Source: Blastococcus sp. CT_GayMR16
GTDB lineage: Bacteria > Actinomycetota > Actinomycetes > Mycobacteriales > Geodermatophilaceae
Direction of reading: 5' to 3'
DNA length: 64,000 nucleotides
NCBI RefSeq assembly: GCF_004570875.1
Contig: NZ_SPQK01000019.1
Location: forward strand, 31,864 to 95,863
Shown: piece by piece, positions 52,982 to 63,264 of the stretch
Layout: the number at the start of each line of letters is the position of its first letter
Position numbering within the stretch: the first letter of the stretch is position 1
Notes under the pieces: generated by a model
The model's database searches: none
What the model was told of the DNA's origin: nothing
Seen by the model: the letters and a program-made list of their open reading frames with translations, nothing else
Made by a program: the position numbers and the translations under genes

Positions 52982-53010
52982 AGGGCAACCTTTCACGAGC
53001 GGGTGGACGG

Positions 53011-53062
53011 CCCCGCTGCAGGGGCCCACGGCGACGCTCGCGAGCCGTGGGGGGCAGCGGGG
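53011..53062 (-). other. Two-part stem-loop in the hisE-hisG gap
   Basis: An outer 9-bp stem (53011-53019 with 53054-53062) and an inner 8-bp stem (53025-53032 with 53044-53051) form one long hairpin with small bulges and an 11-base loop. It lies in the 88-base gap between hisE and hisG, a possible attenuator or partial terminator. Confidence 0.6.
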
Positions 53063-53069
53063 TCCTTAC

Positions 53070-55154
<2,085 letters not shown>

Positions 55155-55158
<4 letters not shown>

Positions 55159-55763
55159 GATCGACTCCCCAGCAGTCGCTCCACGTACTTTGCGATCACG
55201 TCGACCTCCAGGTTGACGGGCTCCCCCGGGGCGCGCGCGCCGAGCGTGGTCTCGCGGAGGGTGGTGGGGATGAGGCTGACCTCGAACCAGGGCTCGGGGA
55301 TGTCTGCGGGACTGACCGCGCTGACGGTGAGTGACACGCCGTCGACGGCGATGGAGCCCTTCTCGACGACGTAGCGCGCCAGGTCGGCCGGTAGGGCGAT
55401 CCGCACGACCTCCCAGTGCTCGCCCGGGATGCGGCCGAGGACGGCGCCGATCCCGTCGACGTGGCCCTGCATCAGATGCCCGCCCAGCCGGGTGTGCGGC
55501 GTGACCGCGCGCTCCAGGTTCACCGGCGCTCCGGCGGTCACCAAGCCCAGGCTGCTGCGGCTCAGGGTCTCGGCCATGACGTCGGTGCTCCACACCCCGG
55601 CGTCGACGCCGGTCACCGTGAGGCACACGCCGTTGACGGCGATGGAGTCGCCGAGGGCCACGTCCTCGAGCACCCGCTGGGCCTGGATGCGCAGCACCGC
55701 CGAGTCCGACAGGTCCTCGCGGACGAGGAGGGTGCCCACCTCTTCGACTATGCCGGTGAACAC
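55155..55763 (-). CDS. ribE: Riboflavin synthase alpha subunit
   Basis: The 202-residue product consists of two lumazine-binding repeats: [17 protein letters not shown] at the start, with [33 protein letters not shown], and the second [16 protein letters not shown]. It dismutates two lumazines to riboflavin as a trimer. GTG 55763 follows GGAAGGAG. The gene starts one base past the ribD stop. Also called ribC in some actinobacteria. Confidence 0.95.
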
Positions 55764-55764
55764 C

Positions 55765-56826
55765 TCAACTCCTTCCGTCCGCGTGCTGGTGACCCCCAGT
55801 GTGCCGGGTCGGGCGCAGGCGCATCTGCAAGTCCCCGCCCAAGGGGGTGACGTCGACGAGCGACAGGGACAGCGCGCCGGTGATCGTGCTGATTCCCAGG
55901 TCCCCCACCAGGGAGGGGCCCGCACCCAGCAACGTGGGTGCGAGATGCACCACTGCCTCGTCGACGAGCCCCGCGCGCAGGAACGCCGCAGCGAGGGTCG
56001 GTCCTCCCTCGAGGAGCACGCGCCGCACGTCCCGGCCGAAGAGCTCGGTCAGCAGCTCTCCCGGCGAGTCGGCCCGGCTCACGTAGGTCGGGGCGGCCCC
56101 GTCCAGCACCCGCGCGGTCGAGGGCAGGCGGTCCCGGCGGTCGACGACGACCCGCAGCGGCTGCCGCCCGGCGTTGCGGCCGTCGGCATCCCGCACGGTG
56201 AGCTGCGGGTCGTCGGCCAGCGCCGTCCCCGAGCCGACGACGACGGCGTCGCAGGTGGCGCGCAGCCGGTGGACGGCGACGCGCGCCTCTTCGCCGGTGA
56301 TCCAGCGGCTCGTCCCGTCGGCTGCGGCGACCCGCCCGTCGAGGGTGGCGGCGACCTTCCAGACGACGAACGGCCGCTGCTCCCGGACGCCGGTCAGCCA
56401 GCCCGCCAGCGCGCCTGCCTCGGCCGCGGCCTGCTCCACGCCGACGACGACGTCCACACCGGCCGCCCGCAGCCGCTCGGCTCCCCCGCCGGCCAGTTCG
56501 GTCGGCTCGGGGACGGCGACGACGACCCGGGCGATGCCGGCGGCCAGCAGGACGTCGGCGCACGGGCCGGTGCGGCCGGTGTGGGCGCAGGGCTCGAGCG
56601 TGACGACGGCGGTGCCGCCGCGGGCGTGATCCCCGGCCTGCGCCAGGGCCGCCACCTCGGCGTGCGGCCCGCCGGGGGCGGCCGTCGCACCCTCCCCCAC
56701 GGGCGTGCCGTCGGCGGCCAGGATCACCGCGCCGACCGCCGGGTTCGGGCTGGTCGTGCCGAGCACGGACTCGCCGAGTTCCCGCGCCCGCGCCATGCCG
56801 CGCCGCTCGGCCTCGCTGACGCTCAC
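55765..56826 (-). CDS. ribD: Bifunctional riboflavin deaminase-reductase
   Basis: The 353-residue enzyme has an N-terminal deaminase with zinc motif [10 protein letters not shown] and [20 protein letters not shown], then a reductase domain from about residue 150 ([55 protein letters not shown]). It carries out two successive steps of the pathway. GTG 56826 overlaps the rpe stop (GTGA). Confidence 0.95.
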   Translation of the reverse strand: MSVSEAERRGMARARELGESVLGTTSPNPAVGAVILAADGTPVGEGATAAPGGPHAEVAALAQAGDHARGGTAVVTLEPCAHTGRTGPCADVLLAAGIARVVVAVPEPTELAGGGAERLRAAGVDVVVGVEQAAAEAGALAGWLTGVREQRPFVVWKVAATLDGRVAAADGTSRWITGEEARVAVHRLRATCDAVVVGSGTALADDPQLTVRDADGRNAGRQPLRVVVDRRDRLPSTARVLDGAAPTYVSRADSPGELLTELFGRDVRRVLLEGGPTLAAAFLRAGLVDEAVVHLAPTLLGAGPSLVGDLGISTITGALSLSLVDVTPLGGDLQMRLRPTRHTGGHQHADGRS

Positions 56827-57494
56827 CCGGAGATCGCCGCGGCGGCCTGGGCTCGCAGCGCGGCGATCGCCTTCGCGGGGTCCTCGGCGCCGTAGACCGC
56901 GGAACCGGCGACGAACATGTCCACCCCGGCCTCGGCGGCCTGCGCGATGGTGTCGGCGTTGATCCCGCCGTCGATCTCCACGAGCAGCGTCAGGTGCCCG
57001 GTGTCGACCAGCCGGCGGGCCGCGCGCACCTTCGACAGCACGCCGGGGATGAACGACTGGCCGCCGAAGCCCGGCTCCACGCTCATGACCAGCAGGGTGT
57101 CGTAGTCCGGCAGCACGTCGAGGTACTGCTCGAGCGGGGTCCCCGGCTTGATCGCCAGGCCGGCCAGCGCCCCGGCAGCGCGGATGTCGCGGGCCACGGC
57201 CCGGGGATCGGTGCAGGCCTCCGCGTGCACGGTGACGTTGCGTGCGCCGATCTCGGCGTAGCCGGGCGCCCAGCGCTCGGGGTTCTCGATCATCAGATGG
57301 CAGTCGAGCGGGATCGGGCTCACCGCCTGGATCGCCTCGACCACGGGAAGTCCGAGGGTCAGGTTCGGCACGAAGTGCGCATCCATGACGTCGACGTGCA
57401 GCCAGTCGGCGTCCGCCACCCGCTGGGTCTCCTCGGCCAGGTGGGCGAAGTCCGCCGACAGCAGGCTCGGAGCGATCATCGGTTCGCGGGGCAC
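56823..57494 (-). CDS. rpe: Ribulose-phosphate 3-epimerase
   Basis: The 223-residue TIM barrel shows [62 protein letters not shown] and [18 protein letters not shown]. It interconverts ribulose 5-phosphate and xylulose 5-phosphate, linking the pentose pathway with ribBA, which uses ribulose 5-phosphate. GTG 57494 or ATG 57479 may be the start. Upstream, rightward genes interrupt the conserved link with rsmB. Confidence 0.95.
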   Translation of the reverse strand: MPREPMIAPSLLSADFAHLAEETQRVADADWLHVDVMDAHFVPNLTLGLPVVEAIQAVSPIPLDCHLMIENPERWAPGYAEIGARNVTVHAEACTDPRAVARDIRAAGALAGLAIKPGTPLEQYLDVLPDYDTLLVMSVEPGFGGQSFIPGVLSKVRAARRLVDTGHLTLLVEIDGGINADTIAQAAEAGVDMFVAGSAVYGAEDPAKAIAALRAQAAAAISG

Positions 57495-57561
57495 GTCTGC
57501 CGAGTCTAGGTGGGCGGCGATCGCGTACCCGAACCCGCGCCCGGCGCCTAACCTGCCCCTC

Positions 57562-58197
57562 GTGGACCTGACCGGCGGGGTGGCGGTGCGCCTCGCGTCG
57601 CTGTGCCTGGGCGGCGACGGGAGGTTGTCCCAGATGCTGCTGTGCGGGACCGCGGTGCGCGGCGGGCTGCTCCTGGATCTCGGGCTGGCCGGGCGGGTGG
57701 AGTCGGCCGAGGACAGCGTCGTCGTCGATCCCACGCCGACGGGGTTCGGCCCGGCCGACCGGCTGCTGGCGGCGATCGCGGTGGAGCCGGAGCGCTCCCT
57801 CGACGGCTGGCTGGACGAGAAGCGGATCGGGCTGAAGGACGTCGCCACGGCCAACGTGGCCTCGGGCCGCTGGGAACGGCGACCCGGACCGCTCGGGTTC
57901 GGCCGGCGCTACACCGACCTGCACTCCGAGGAGACCGACCGCGACCGCCGTCGGCAGACCGACGACGACGTGCAGCCCTGGTCGCCGGCCGACGCGTGCG
58001 TCATCGCGGTCGCAGCGGCGGCCGGCCTGCAGGACCTCGGGATCCCGGCGTCCGGACGGCGCCCGGACGAGCTGCTGGCCGCGACCGGCCCGGTGGCCTG
58101 GCTGGCCGAGGCAGTCGTGGACCACGTCCTCCTGGCCGGGGCCCGCTATCGGTACCAGGCAGGCGCGCTGGGCGCCGGAGGCCTCGGTGCGTTCTGA
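57562..58197 (+). CDS. GPP34/GOLPH3-family phosphoinositide-binding protein
   Basis: The 211-residue protein resembles the bacterial GPP34 (GOLPH3-like) family: [40 protein letters not shown] and LLDG-like [20 protein letters not shown]. It is a helical cytoplasmic protein in actinobacteria, of unknown role. GTG 57562 is divergent to rpe (67 bases). The block of three rightward genes splits the housekeeping run. Confidence 0.82.
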   Translation: MDLTGGVAVRLASLCLGGDGRLSQMLLCGTAVRGGLLLDLGLAGRVESAEDSVVVDPTPTGFGPADRLLAAIAVEPERSLDGWLDEKRIGLKDVATANVASGRWERRPGPLGFGRRYTDLHSEETDRDRRRQTDDDVQPWSPADACVIAVAAAAGLQDLGIPASGRRPDELLAATGPVAWLAEAVVDHVLLAGARYRYQAGALGAGGLGAF

Positions 58198-58205
58198 CTC
58201 GAGGA

Positions 58206-58219
58206 CACCCGATCGGGTG
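58206..58219. promoter_or_regulatory. 14-bp perfect palindrome upstream of the membrane pair
   Basis: CACCCGATCGGGTG is a perfect palindrome located 52 bases before the first membrane gene and nine bases after the GPP34 stop. It might be an operator or a small terminator. Confidence 0.45.
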
Positions 58220-58270
58220 CCTGCTCGATGAGAAGCTGCAGGCCGGAGCGGCGTTTCCTAGGCTCCGACC

Positions 58271-58789
58271 ATGATCGAGACCGCACGGTCCGGACAGCGA
58301 ACCCGGAGCGGGTCCTCTCTGTCTGCGATCGCGCTGATCGCCGTGGGCGAGGCCGCCGTCGTCTGGGCGGGGTTCGTCCTCGTCGGCTGGGTCGTGGCCT
58401 ACGGCGCCATCGGTGGGCTCGTCGGCTCGGCTGTCGTGCTCGTCGGCACCGACCGCACGAGCCGCACGCGGGAGCGGGTGGCACGCGCGGCGGTCCGGAG
58501 CCACCGGGACCCCGGACCCGACCTCCGCGCCGAGGCTGACACCCAGGCCCGCACGATCCTCGCTGTTTCCGTCGTCGACCGGTGGGGCGGGGCGGTGCTC
58601 CTCACCGGCGTCGCCATCGCGTGCGTGGTCGTCGCCGTCGTGCGCGGCGACCCGGCCGTGGCGTTCCCGGCTCCCCTCCTCGTGGTCCTCGCCGCCGGCG
58701 CCGTGGTGCTGCGTCGACGAACGGACGCTGCGGCGGACCGCTGGCTCGCCGACCCGCCGGTGCCGGCAGACGACGACGTGGACCGGTGA
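58271..58789 (+). CDS. Hypothetical membrane protein, first of a tandem paralogous pair
   Basis: The 172-residue protein has four helices: ALIAVGEAAVVWAGFVLVGW, YGAIGGLVGSAVVLVG, GGAVLLTGVAIACVVVAVV and AFPAPLLVVLAAGAVVL. It shares with the next gene the core H-x-D-P-G-P-x-x-R-x-x-A-D between the helix pairs and the ending R-W-(L/V)-x-D-P-P. Its stop overlaps the next start (GTGA). Family and function are unknown. ATG 58271. Confidence 0.68.
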   Translation: MIETARSGQRTRSGSSLSAIALIAVGEAAVVWAGFVLVGWVVAYGAIGGLVGSAVVLVGTDRTSRTRERVARAAVRSHRDPGPDLRAEADTQARTILAVSVVDRWGGAVLLTGVAIACVVVAVVRGDPAVAFPAPLLVVLAAGAVVLRRRTDAAADRWLADPPVPADDDVDR

Positions 58790-59445
58790 CCGAGCAGGCC
58801 GAGGCGTGGGAGCGGGTCGACTCGGCGGCCGTCGAGCGCCGGTCCCGCGCCCGCGAGCCGCTGTTCGTCCTGGCGCTCGCCGCCGTGGCGGCCGCATGGG
58901 CAGGGGCGTCCGACCGCTTCTTCGGCGCTGCCGGGACGGCGAAGTGGCTCGTGGTCGGAGGCTATGTGCTGTTCTTCGCCCTCCTGCTGGTGGTACAGCG
59001 ATTGCAGCCGCGCGTGCGAGTCCGGTCGGGAGAGGGCTACCGCCTCCAGTACGCGATTCGAGAGCACGTGGATCCAGGGCCCGGGATCAGGGACAAGGCG
59101 GACCGGCTGGCCGTCTACATGGCGCAGATCGTCTGGTTCCGCTGGTGGCTGCTGCTCTTCATCCCGGCCGGGGCGCTGGTCGCCGCACCGTGGGGCGACC
59201 GCCCGCTGGTCGTCGTCCCGTGCGCTCTCGTTCTCGTGGCCGGAGTGGCGACGTATGCGCTCTCCGTGCGGCGCTTCTACGCGGCCGCGCACAGGTGGGT
59301 GGACGATCCGCCGGGCCCGGCACGGGAGATGCCCTCCCTGCCGCGCTGGCAGCGCTGGATCAGCGGCTGGCGGTTCGTCTGGGCGCTGCTGACCGTCCTG
59401 CTCGTGGCCGTCGGACTGGGCGTCCTGGCGGTCCTGACCCGGTGA
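58786..59445 (+). CDS. Hypothetical membrane protein, second of a tandem paralogous pair
   Basis: The 219-residue protein has helices PLFVLALAAVAAAWAGA, WLVVGGYVLFFALLLVVQRL, WLLLFIPAGALVAAPWG, LVVVPCALVLVAGVATYAL and FVWALLTVLLVAVGLGVLAV. Between the helix pairs it has EHVDPGPGIRDKADRLAVYM, the same motif as the previous protein's HRDPGPDLRAEADTQAR, then HRWVDDPPG. GTG 58786 overlaps the prior stop. It is convergent with rsmB, nine bases away. Confidence 0.68.
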   Translation: MTEQAEAWERVDSAAVERRSRAREPLFVLALAAVAAAWAGASDRFFGAAGTAKWLVVGGYVLFFALLLVVQRLQPRVRVRSGEGYRLQYAIREHVDPGPGIRDKADRLAVYMAQIVWFRWWLLLFIPAGALVAAPWGDRPLVVVPCALVLVAGVATYALSVRRFYAAAHRWVDDPPGPAREMPSLPRWQRWISGWRFVWALLTVLLVAVGLGVLAVLTR

Positions 59446-59454
59446 CGCCTGCGC

Positions 59455-60852
59455 TCAGCGGGCTCGGCGGAGCAGGGCCATGAACATCGCATCCGTGCCG
59501 TGCCGGTGCGGCCAGAGCTGCCCGTAGTCGCCGCGGGCCGTGTCCGGCACCTCCGGGAACAGCGGCGCCACGGGGACCACCTCGACGTCGTCCCGGGCCG
59601 CGGCAGCATCCACGACCGCCACCGTCTCCGCGCTGTGCGGCGAGCAGGTCACGTAGGCCACGATTCCGCCGATCCGCACCGAGGACAGCGCACTGTCCAG
59701 CAGCGCCGTCTGCAGTTCCACCAGCGGAGGGACGTCGTCCGGCGTGCGGCGCCAGCGCACCTCGGGACGACGGCGCAGCGCGCCCAGCCCGGTGCACGGG
59801 GCATCCAGCAGCACCCGGTCGAAGGATCCCGGCGCCCACGGGGGCCGGGTGCCGTCGGCGGCGATCACCTCGACGTCGGCCTCCCCGGCCACCGCGTGGC
59901 GCACCAGCTCGGCGCGGTGCGGCGCCCGGTCGGCGGCAGTGATGTGCACCCCGTCGGGCCGCACGGCGGCCAGCAGCCCGGTCTTGCCGCCTGGCCCGGC
60001 GCACATGTCCAGCCACGCGGTGTCGGACCCCTCCAGCGGCGCGCGGGCGAGCAGCAGCGCGGCGACCTGGCTGCCCTCGTCCTGCACCCCCGCGGCGCCG
60101 GAGCGCACCGACGGCAGCCGCCCGGGGTCGCCGCCGTGCAGCCGGACGGCGAACGGCGACCACGGCCCGGGCTCCCCGCCGGACTCCTCGACCAGCTGCT
60201 CGCGGCTGATCCGGCGGGCCACCAGGTGGACGTCGGGCGCGGCGTCGTCGGCCAGCAGTGCCGCCTCGAGCTCGTCCTCGCCGCCGAGTGCCTCGCGCCA
60301 GGCGTCGACGATCCAACGCGGATGGTTGGTGGCCAGGGCGAGCCGCTCCCCCGCGTCGCCGCCCAGGGTGTCCAGCCACTGCGACCGGTCCCCCCCGGTG
60401 GCGACCTTCCGGAGGACGGCGTTGACCAACCCGGACGCGCCGGTGCCCACGATGCCGCGGGTGAGGTCGACGGTGGTGTCCACCGCCGCGTGCGAGGGCA
60501 CCCGCAGGTCGATCAGCTGGTAGGCGCCCAGCCGGAGCAGGTCGAGCACCCGCGGGTCGAGCTCGCCGAGCGGCCGCGACACCAGGCCGGTGAGCACCGC
60601 GTCGAGAGTGCCCTGGGCGCGCAGCGTGCCGTAGGCCAGCTGGGTGGCGAAGGCGGCGTCGCGCTCCTCCAGCTGCCGCTCGCGCAGCAGCTGCGGGAGC
60701 AGCAGGTTCGCGTAGGCGGCGCGGGATGAGACGCCGTCCAGCACGTCGTAGGCCGTCAGCCGGGCACCGTCGAGCACCGGACGACGGGTTGCCGGATGCC
60801 GGCGCTGTCCCGGCCGGGGACCGCTCGAGGTCTTCCGGGGTGGCCGCGTCAT
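59455..60852 (-). CDS. rsmB: 16S rRNA m5C967 methyltransferase
   Basis: The 465-residue protein has an N-terminal NusB-like RNA-binding domain ([40 protein letters not shown]) and a C-terminal Rossmann methyltransferase with [36 protein letters not shown] and [14 protein letters not shown]. The latter two carry the catalytic Cys residues of m5C enzymes. It methylates position 967 of 16S rRNA. ATG 60852 overlaps the fmt stop, so they are coupled. Confidence 0.95.
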   Translation of the reverse strand: MTRPPRKTSSGPRPGQRRHPATRRPVLDGARLTAYDVLDGVSSRAAYANLLLPQLLRERQLEERDAAFATQLAYGTLRAQGTLDAVLTGLVSRPLGELDPRVLDLLRLGAYQLIDLRVPSHAAVDTTVDLTRGIVGTGASGLVNAVLRKVATGGDRSQWLDTLGGDAGERLALATNHPRWIVDAWREALGGEDELEAALLADDAAPDVHLVARRISREQLVEESGGEPGPWSPFAVRLHGGDPGRLPSVRSGAAGVQDEGSQVAALLLARAPLEGSDTAWLDMCAGPGGKTGLLAAVRPDGVHITAADRAPHRAELVRHAVAGEADVEVIAADGTRPPWAPGSFDRVLLDAPCTGLGALRRRPEVRWRRTPDDVPPLVELQTALLDSALSSVRIGGIVAYVTCSPHSAETVAVVDAAAARDDVEVVPVAPLFPEVPDTARGDYGQLWPHRHGTDAMFMALLRRAR

Positions 60853-61775
60853 GCGCCCACCCGCTCGCCGGGCTGCGGCCGCGCGCCCCGGGCCCAGTCG
60901 GCTGCGGGGAACATCCGCTTGCCGGCCGGCTGCACGAGCCCGAGGCGGACGGCGCCGCGGCCGGCGCCCACGAGCACGCCGTCCGGCCCGACCGACAGCT
61001 CACCGGCGGGCAGCTCGACGTCGGGCAGCGGCTCGACCGGGCCCAGCCGCAGCCGCTCGCCGCGCCACGTCGTCCACGCCCCCGGTGCCGGGGTCACCCC
61101 GCGGACCCGGCGGTCGACGACGTGCGCGGGCATCGCCCAGTCGACCCGGGCGTCGGCGGGATCGATCCGCGGCGCCAGGCTGATGCCCTCGGCCGGCTGG
61201 GGTTCGGCGGTCAACGTGCCGGCTCCGATGCCGTCGAGGGTCGCGACCAGCAGCCCGGCGCCGCTTCCCGCGAGGCGGCCGAGCAGGTCACCGGCGGTGT
61301 CCCGCGGGCCGATCGCCTCGGTGACCGTGCCGAAGATCGGTCCGGTGTCGAGCCCTGCCTCCAGCCGGAACGTCGAGGCGCCGGTGATCTCGTCCCCGGC
61401 CATGATCGCGTGCTGCACCGGGGCGGCCCCGCGCCAGGCCGGCAGCAGCGAGAAGTGCAGGTTGACCCAGCCGTGCCGCGGCAGGTCGAGCGCCGCCTGC
61501 GGCACGAGTGCGCCGTAGGCGACGACCGGCGCGCAGTCGACGGCGAGCGCCGCGAGCTGCTCCAGGAACTCCGGCTCGCGCGGCGACCGCGGCTGCAGCA
61601 CGGGCAGGCCGGCAGCGTCCGCGCGCTCCGCCACCGGGGAGCGGCTCTCCTTGCGGCCGCGTCCCGACCGGGCGTCGGGCCGGGTCAGGACGGCGACGAC
61701 CTCGTGGTCGGAGGCCAGGAGGGCCTCCAGCGAGGGGACAGCAGGTGCCGGCGTACCGGCGAACAGGAGCCTCAG
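60849..61775 (-). CDS. fmt: Methionyl-tRNA formyltransferase, apparent CTG start
   Basis: The 308-residue protein shows [20 protein letters not shown] at the start, [40 protein letters not shown] (H-x-S-L-L-P) and [10 protein letters not shown]. It formylates initiator Met-tRNA, and Def removes the formyl group. Homologues start at M-R-L-L-F; here that codon is CTG at 61775, overlapping the def stop (CTGA). No ATG or GTG precedes FAGTP in frame without running far into def. Confidence 0.93.
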   Translation of the reverse strand: MRLLFAGTPAPAVPSLEALLASDHEVVAVLTRPDARSGRGRKESRSPVAERADAAGLPVLQPRSPREPEFLEQLAALAVDCAPVVAYGALVPQAALDLPRHGWVNLHFSLLPAWRGAAPVQHAIMAGDEITGASTFRLEAGLDTGPIFGTVTEAIGPRDTAGDLLGRLAGSGAGLLVATLDGIGAGTLTAEPQPAEGISLAPRIDPADARVDWAMPAHVVDRRVRGVTPAPGAWTTWRGERLRLGPVEPLPDVELPAGELSVGPDGVLVGAGRGAVRLGLVQPAGKRMFPAADWARGARPQPGERVGA

Positions 61776-62323
61776 TGGGGGCTCACCTTCACGACGGGGT
61801 CGGGCGCGGGAGTGGGCAGGTATGCGGCCATGCCGGCCCACTCGGCCGCCTCGAGCTCGGCGAGCGCCGCGGCCCGGGCCTCGGCGTCGAGCCGGTCGAC
61901 GAACAGCACGCCGTCCAGGTGGTCGGTCTCGTGCTGCACCGCGCGGGCGAGCAGCTCCGAGCCCTCGATGCGGACCGGGTCGCCGTGCATGTTCCAGCCG
62001 GTGGCGACCACGTGGAGGTGCCGGCGGCAGTCCCAGCGGAAGCCAGGGATGGACAGGCAGCCCTCCGGCCCCTCCTCGGTCTCCTCGCCGACCGGCGTCA
62101 CGTCGGGGTTGACCAGGTGGCCGACCTCCCCGTCGACGAACCAGGTGAAGACGCGCAGTCCGACGCCGAGCTGCGGGGCGGCCAGGCCGGCGCCACCGGC
62201 GGCGAACATCGTCTCGGTCAGGTCACCGACGAGGCCACGCAGCTCGGCGTCGAAGTCGACCACCGGCGCCGCGGGGGTGCGCAGCACGGGGTCGCCGAAC
62301 AGCCGGATGGGGGTCACGCTCAC
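61772..62323 (-). CDS. def: Peptide deformylase
   Basis: The 183-residue metalloenzyme shows the three motifs: [17 protein letters not shown] (G-x-G-x-A-A-x-Q), [15 protein letters not shown] (E-G-C-L-S) and [20 protein letters not shown] (H-E-x-D-H). It removes formyl from nascent peptides. GTG 62323. It is coupled with fmt. Confidence 0.95.
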   Translation of the reverse strand: MSVTPIRLFGDPVLRTPAAPVVDFDAELRGLVGDLTETMFAAGGAGLAAPQLGVGLRVFTWFVDGEVGHLVNPDVTPVGEETEEGPEGCLSIPGFRWDCRRHLHVVATGWNMHGDPVRIEGSELLARAVQHETDHLDGVLFVDRLDAEARAAALAELEAAEWAGMAAYLPTPAPDPVVKVSPH

Positions 62324-62404
62324 TGCACGATCGTAGAAGAAGGTCGCAGCGGTCCCCCGCCCGCTCGCGGCGGTGCCCCTGCAGAGGGCCGCGGACGGAC
62401 GGTC

Positions 62405-63076
62405 TCAGCGCGAGAGGGCGACCGCGGACTTGGCGACCTCGAGGTGCGATCCCTGCGACGTCAGCTGGCCGGCGCCCTCGGCATCGTCCACACCGACACC
62501 GGCGGCGAACGCGGCGTCATGGGCGACGACGGTGCCCTCGAAGTCGACGGTGTCGCCTTCGGTGACCTGGTAGGGCGACTCGCCGACCTCGCCGGTCAGC
62601 TGCACCCACACTCGCTGCTGGTCCGACGTGCCGACCCAGAACCCCTCGTCGGCGGGAACGGAGAGCACCCGCACGCCCGTCCCGGTGACCGGCTGGCCGG
62701 CGAGCGCGCCGAGCGCGGCTGCGGGGTCGGCCTGCGCGACGAGGTCCAGTACGGACCGGCCGTCGGCGGTCACGATCTGACCGCTGCCGGCCGCCGCCGC
62801 GGCACCGGACGACCCCGCCGTCGCGCCGGCCGACGACGACGAGGCCGAGGAACGTCCGCTGCTCGATGTCGAGGTCGTCCCGCTGCCCGAGGCGCCGGAC
62901 TCGTCAGGGTCGTCCGAGCCGCACTGGCTAAGCAACAGGGCTGCGACGATCAGGATCGCGAGCAGGAGCGCACCGAGGAGCAGCGCCCGCTTCCGGCCGC
63001 CCCCTCGGTTGTCCCCGCCCACGGGCGTGGCCCCGTGCGGCGCGGCGGGTCCGGATGATGGGCGTGCTGCAGTCAC
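62405..63076 (-). CDS. Ser-rich single-pass membrane protein
   Basis: The 223-residue protein has a short cytoplasmic N-terminus, a membrane helix near residues 32-55 (KRALLLGALLLAILIVAALL), an Asp/Ser/Thr/Gly-rich linker (about 60-110) and a periplasmic-side C-terminal domain (QIVTADGRSVLDLVAQADPA, VRVLSVPADEGFWVGTSDQQ and VQLTGEVGESPYQVTEGDTV) that might be OB-like. I cannot name it. GTG 63076 follows GAGGAG. Its promoter resembles the general-stress type. It separates priA from def. Confidence 0.72.
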   Translation of the reverse strand: MTAARPSSGPAAPHGATPVGGDNRGGGRKRALLLGALLLAILIVAALLLSQCGSDDPDESGASGSGTTSTSSSGRSSASSSSAGATAGSSGAAAAAGSGQIVTADGRSVLDLVAQADPAAALGALAGQPVTGTGVRVLSVPADEGFWVGTSDQQRVWVQLTGEVGESPYQVTEGDTVDFEGTVVAHDAAFAAGVGVDDAEGAGQLTSQGSHLEVAKSAVALSR

Positions 63077-63130
63077 TCTGGTGCTCCTCGGCGTCGATGT
63101 CCCGCGCCCCCCCGTGGAGGCGGGGTCGAC

Positions 63131-63157
63131 ATACCCGGGCGCGTTTACCTTGTAAAC
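63131..63157 (-). promoter_or_regulatory. Sigma-B/SigF-like promoter with embedded palindrome
   Basis: On the minus strand GTTT (63157-63154) and GGGTAT (63136-63131) are 17 bases apart. The -35 part overlaps a perfect palindrome GCGTTTAC-CTT-GTAAACGC (63141-63159). It is about 55 bases before the GTG of the Ser-rich membrane protein, and matches the element at 7459-7483. Confidence 0.65.
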
Positions 63158-63168
63158 GCAGGCACGAT

Positions 63169-63250
63169 GTTGATCATCGGATGCATGCTCGCGACACCGG
63201 CACAAGCGGGCAGACACGCCGGGCGGCCGGGCACTCATCCGATGATCAAC
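63169..63250. repeat. 15-bp perfect inverted repeats spaced by 52 bases
   Basis: GTTGATCATCGGATG (63169-63183) and its exact reverse complement (63236-63250) enclose a GC-rich 52-base segment. It lies just downstream of priA. It could be a terminator stem with a big loop, or a small non-autonomous element with terminal inverted repeats. Confidence 0.7.
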
Positions 63251-63264
63251 CCCGCGGGGCGCCC

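Noticed and set aside
57495..57561. FMN riboswitch before the riboflavin genes
   Set aside because: The gap upstream of rpe is only 67 bases and lacks the conserved RFN helices; all rib junctions overlap.
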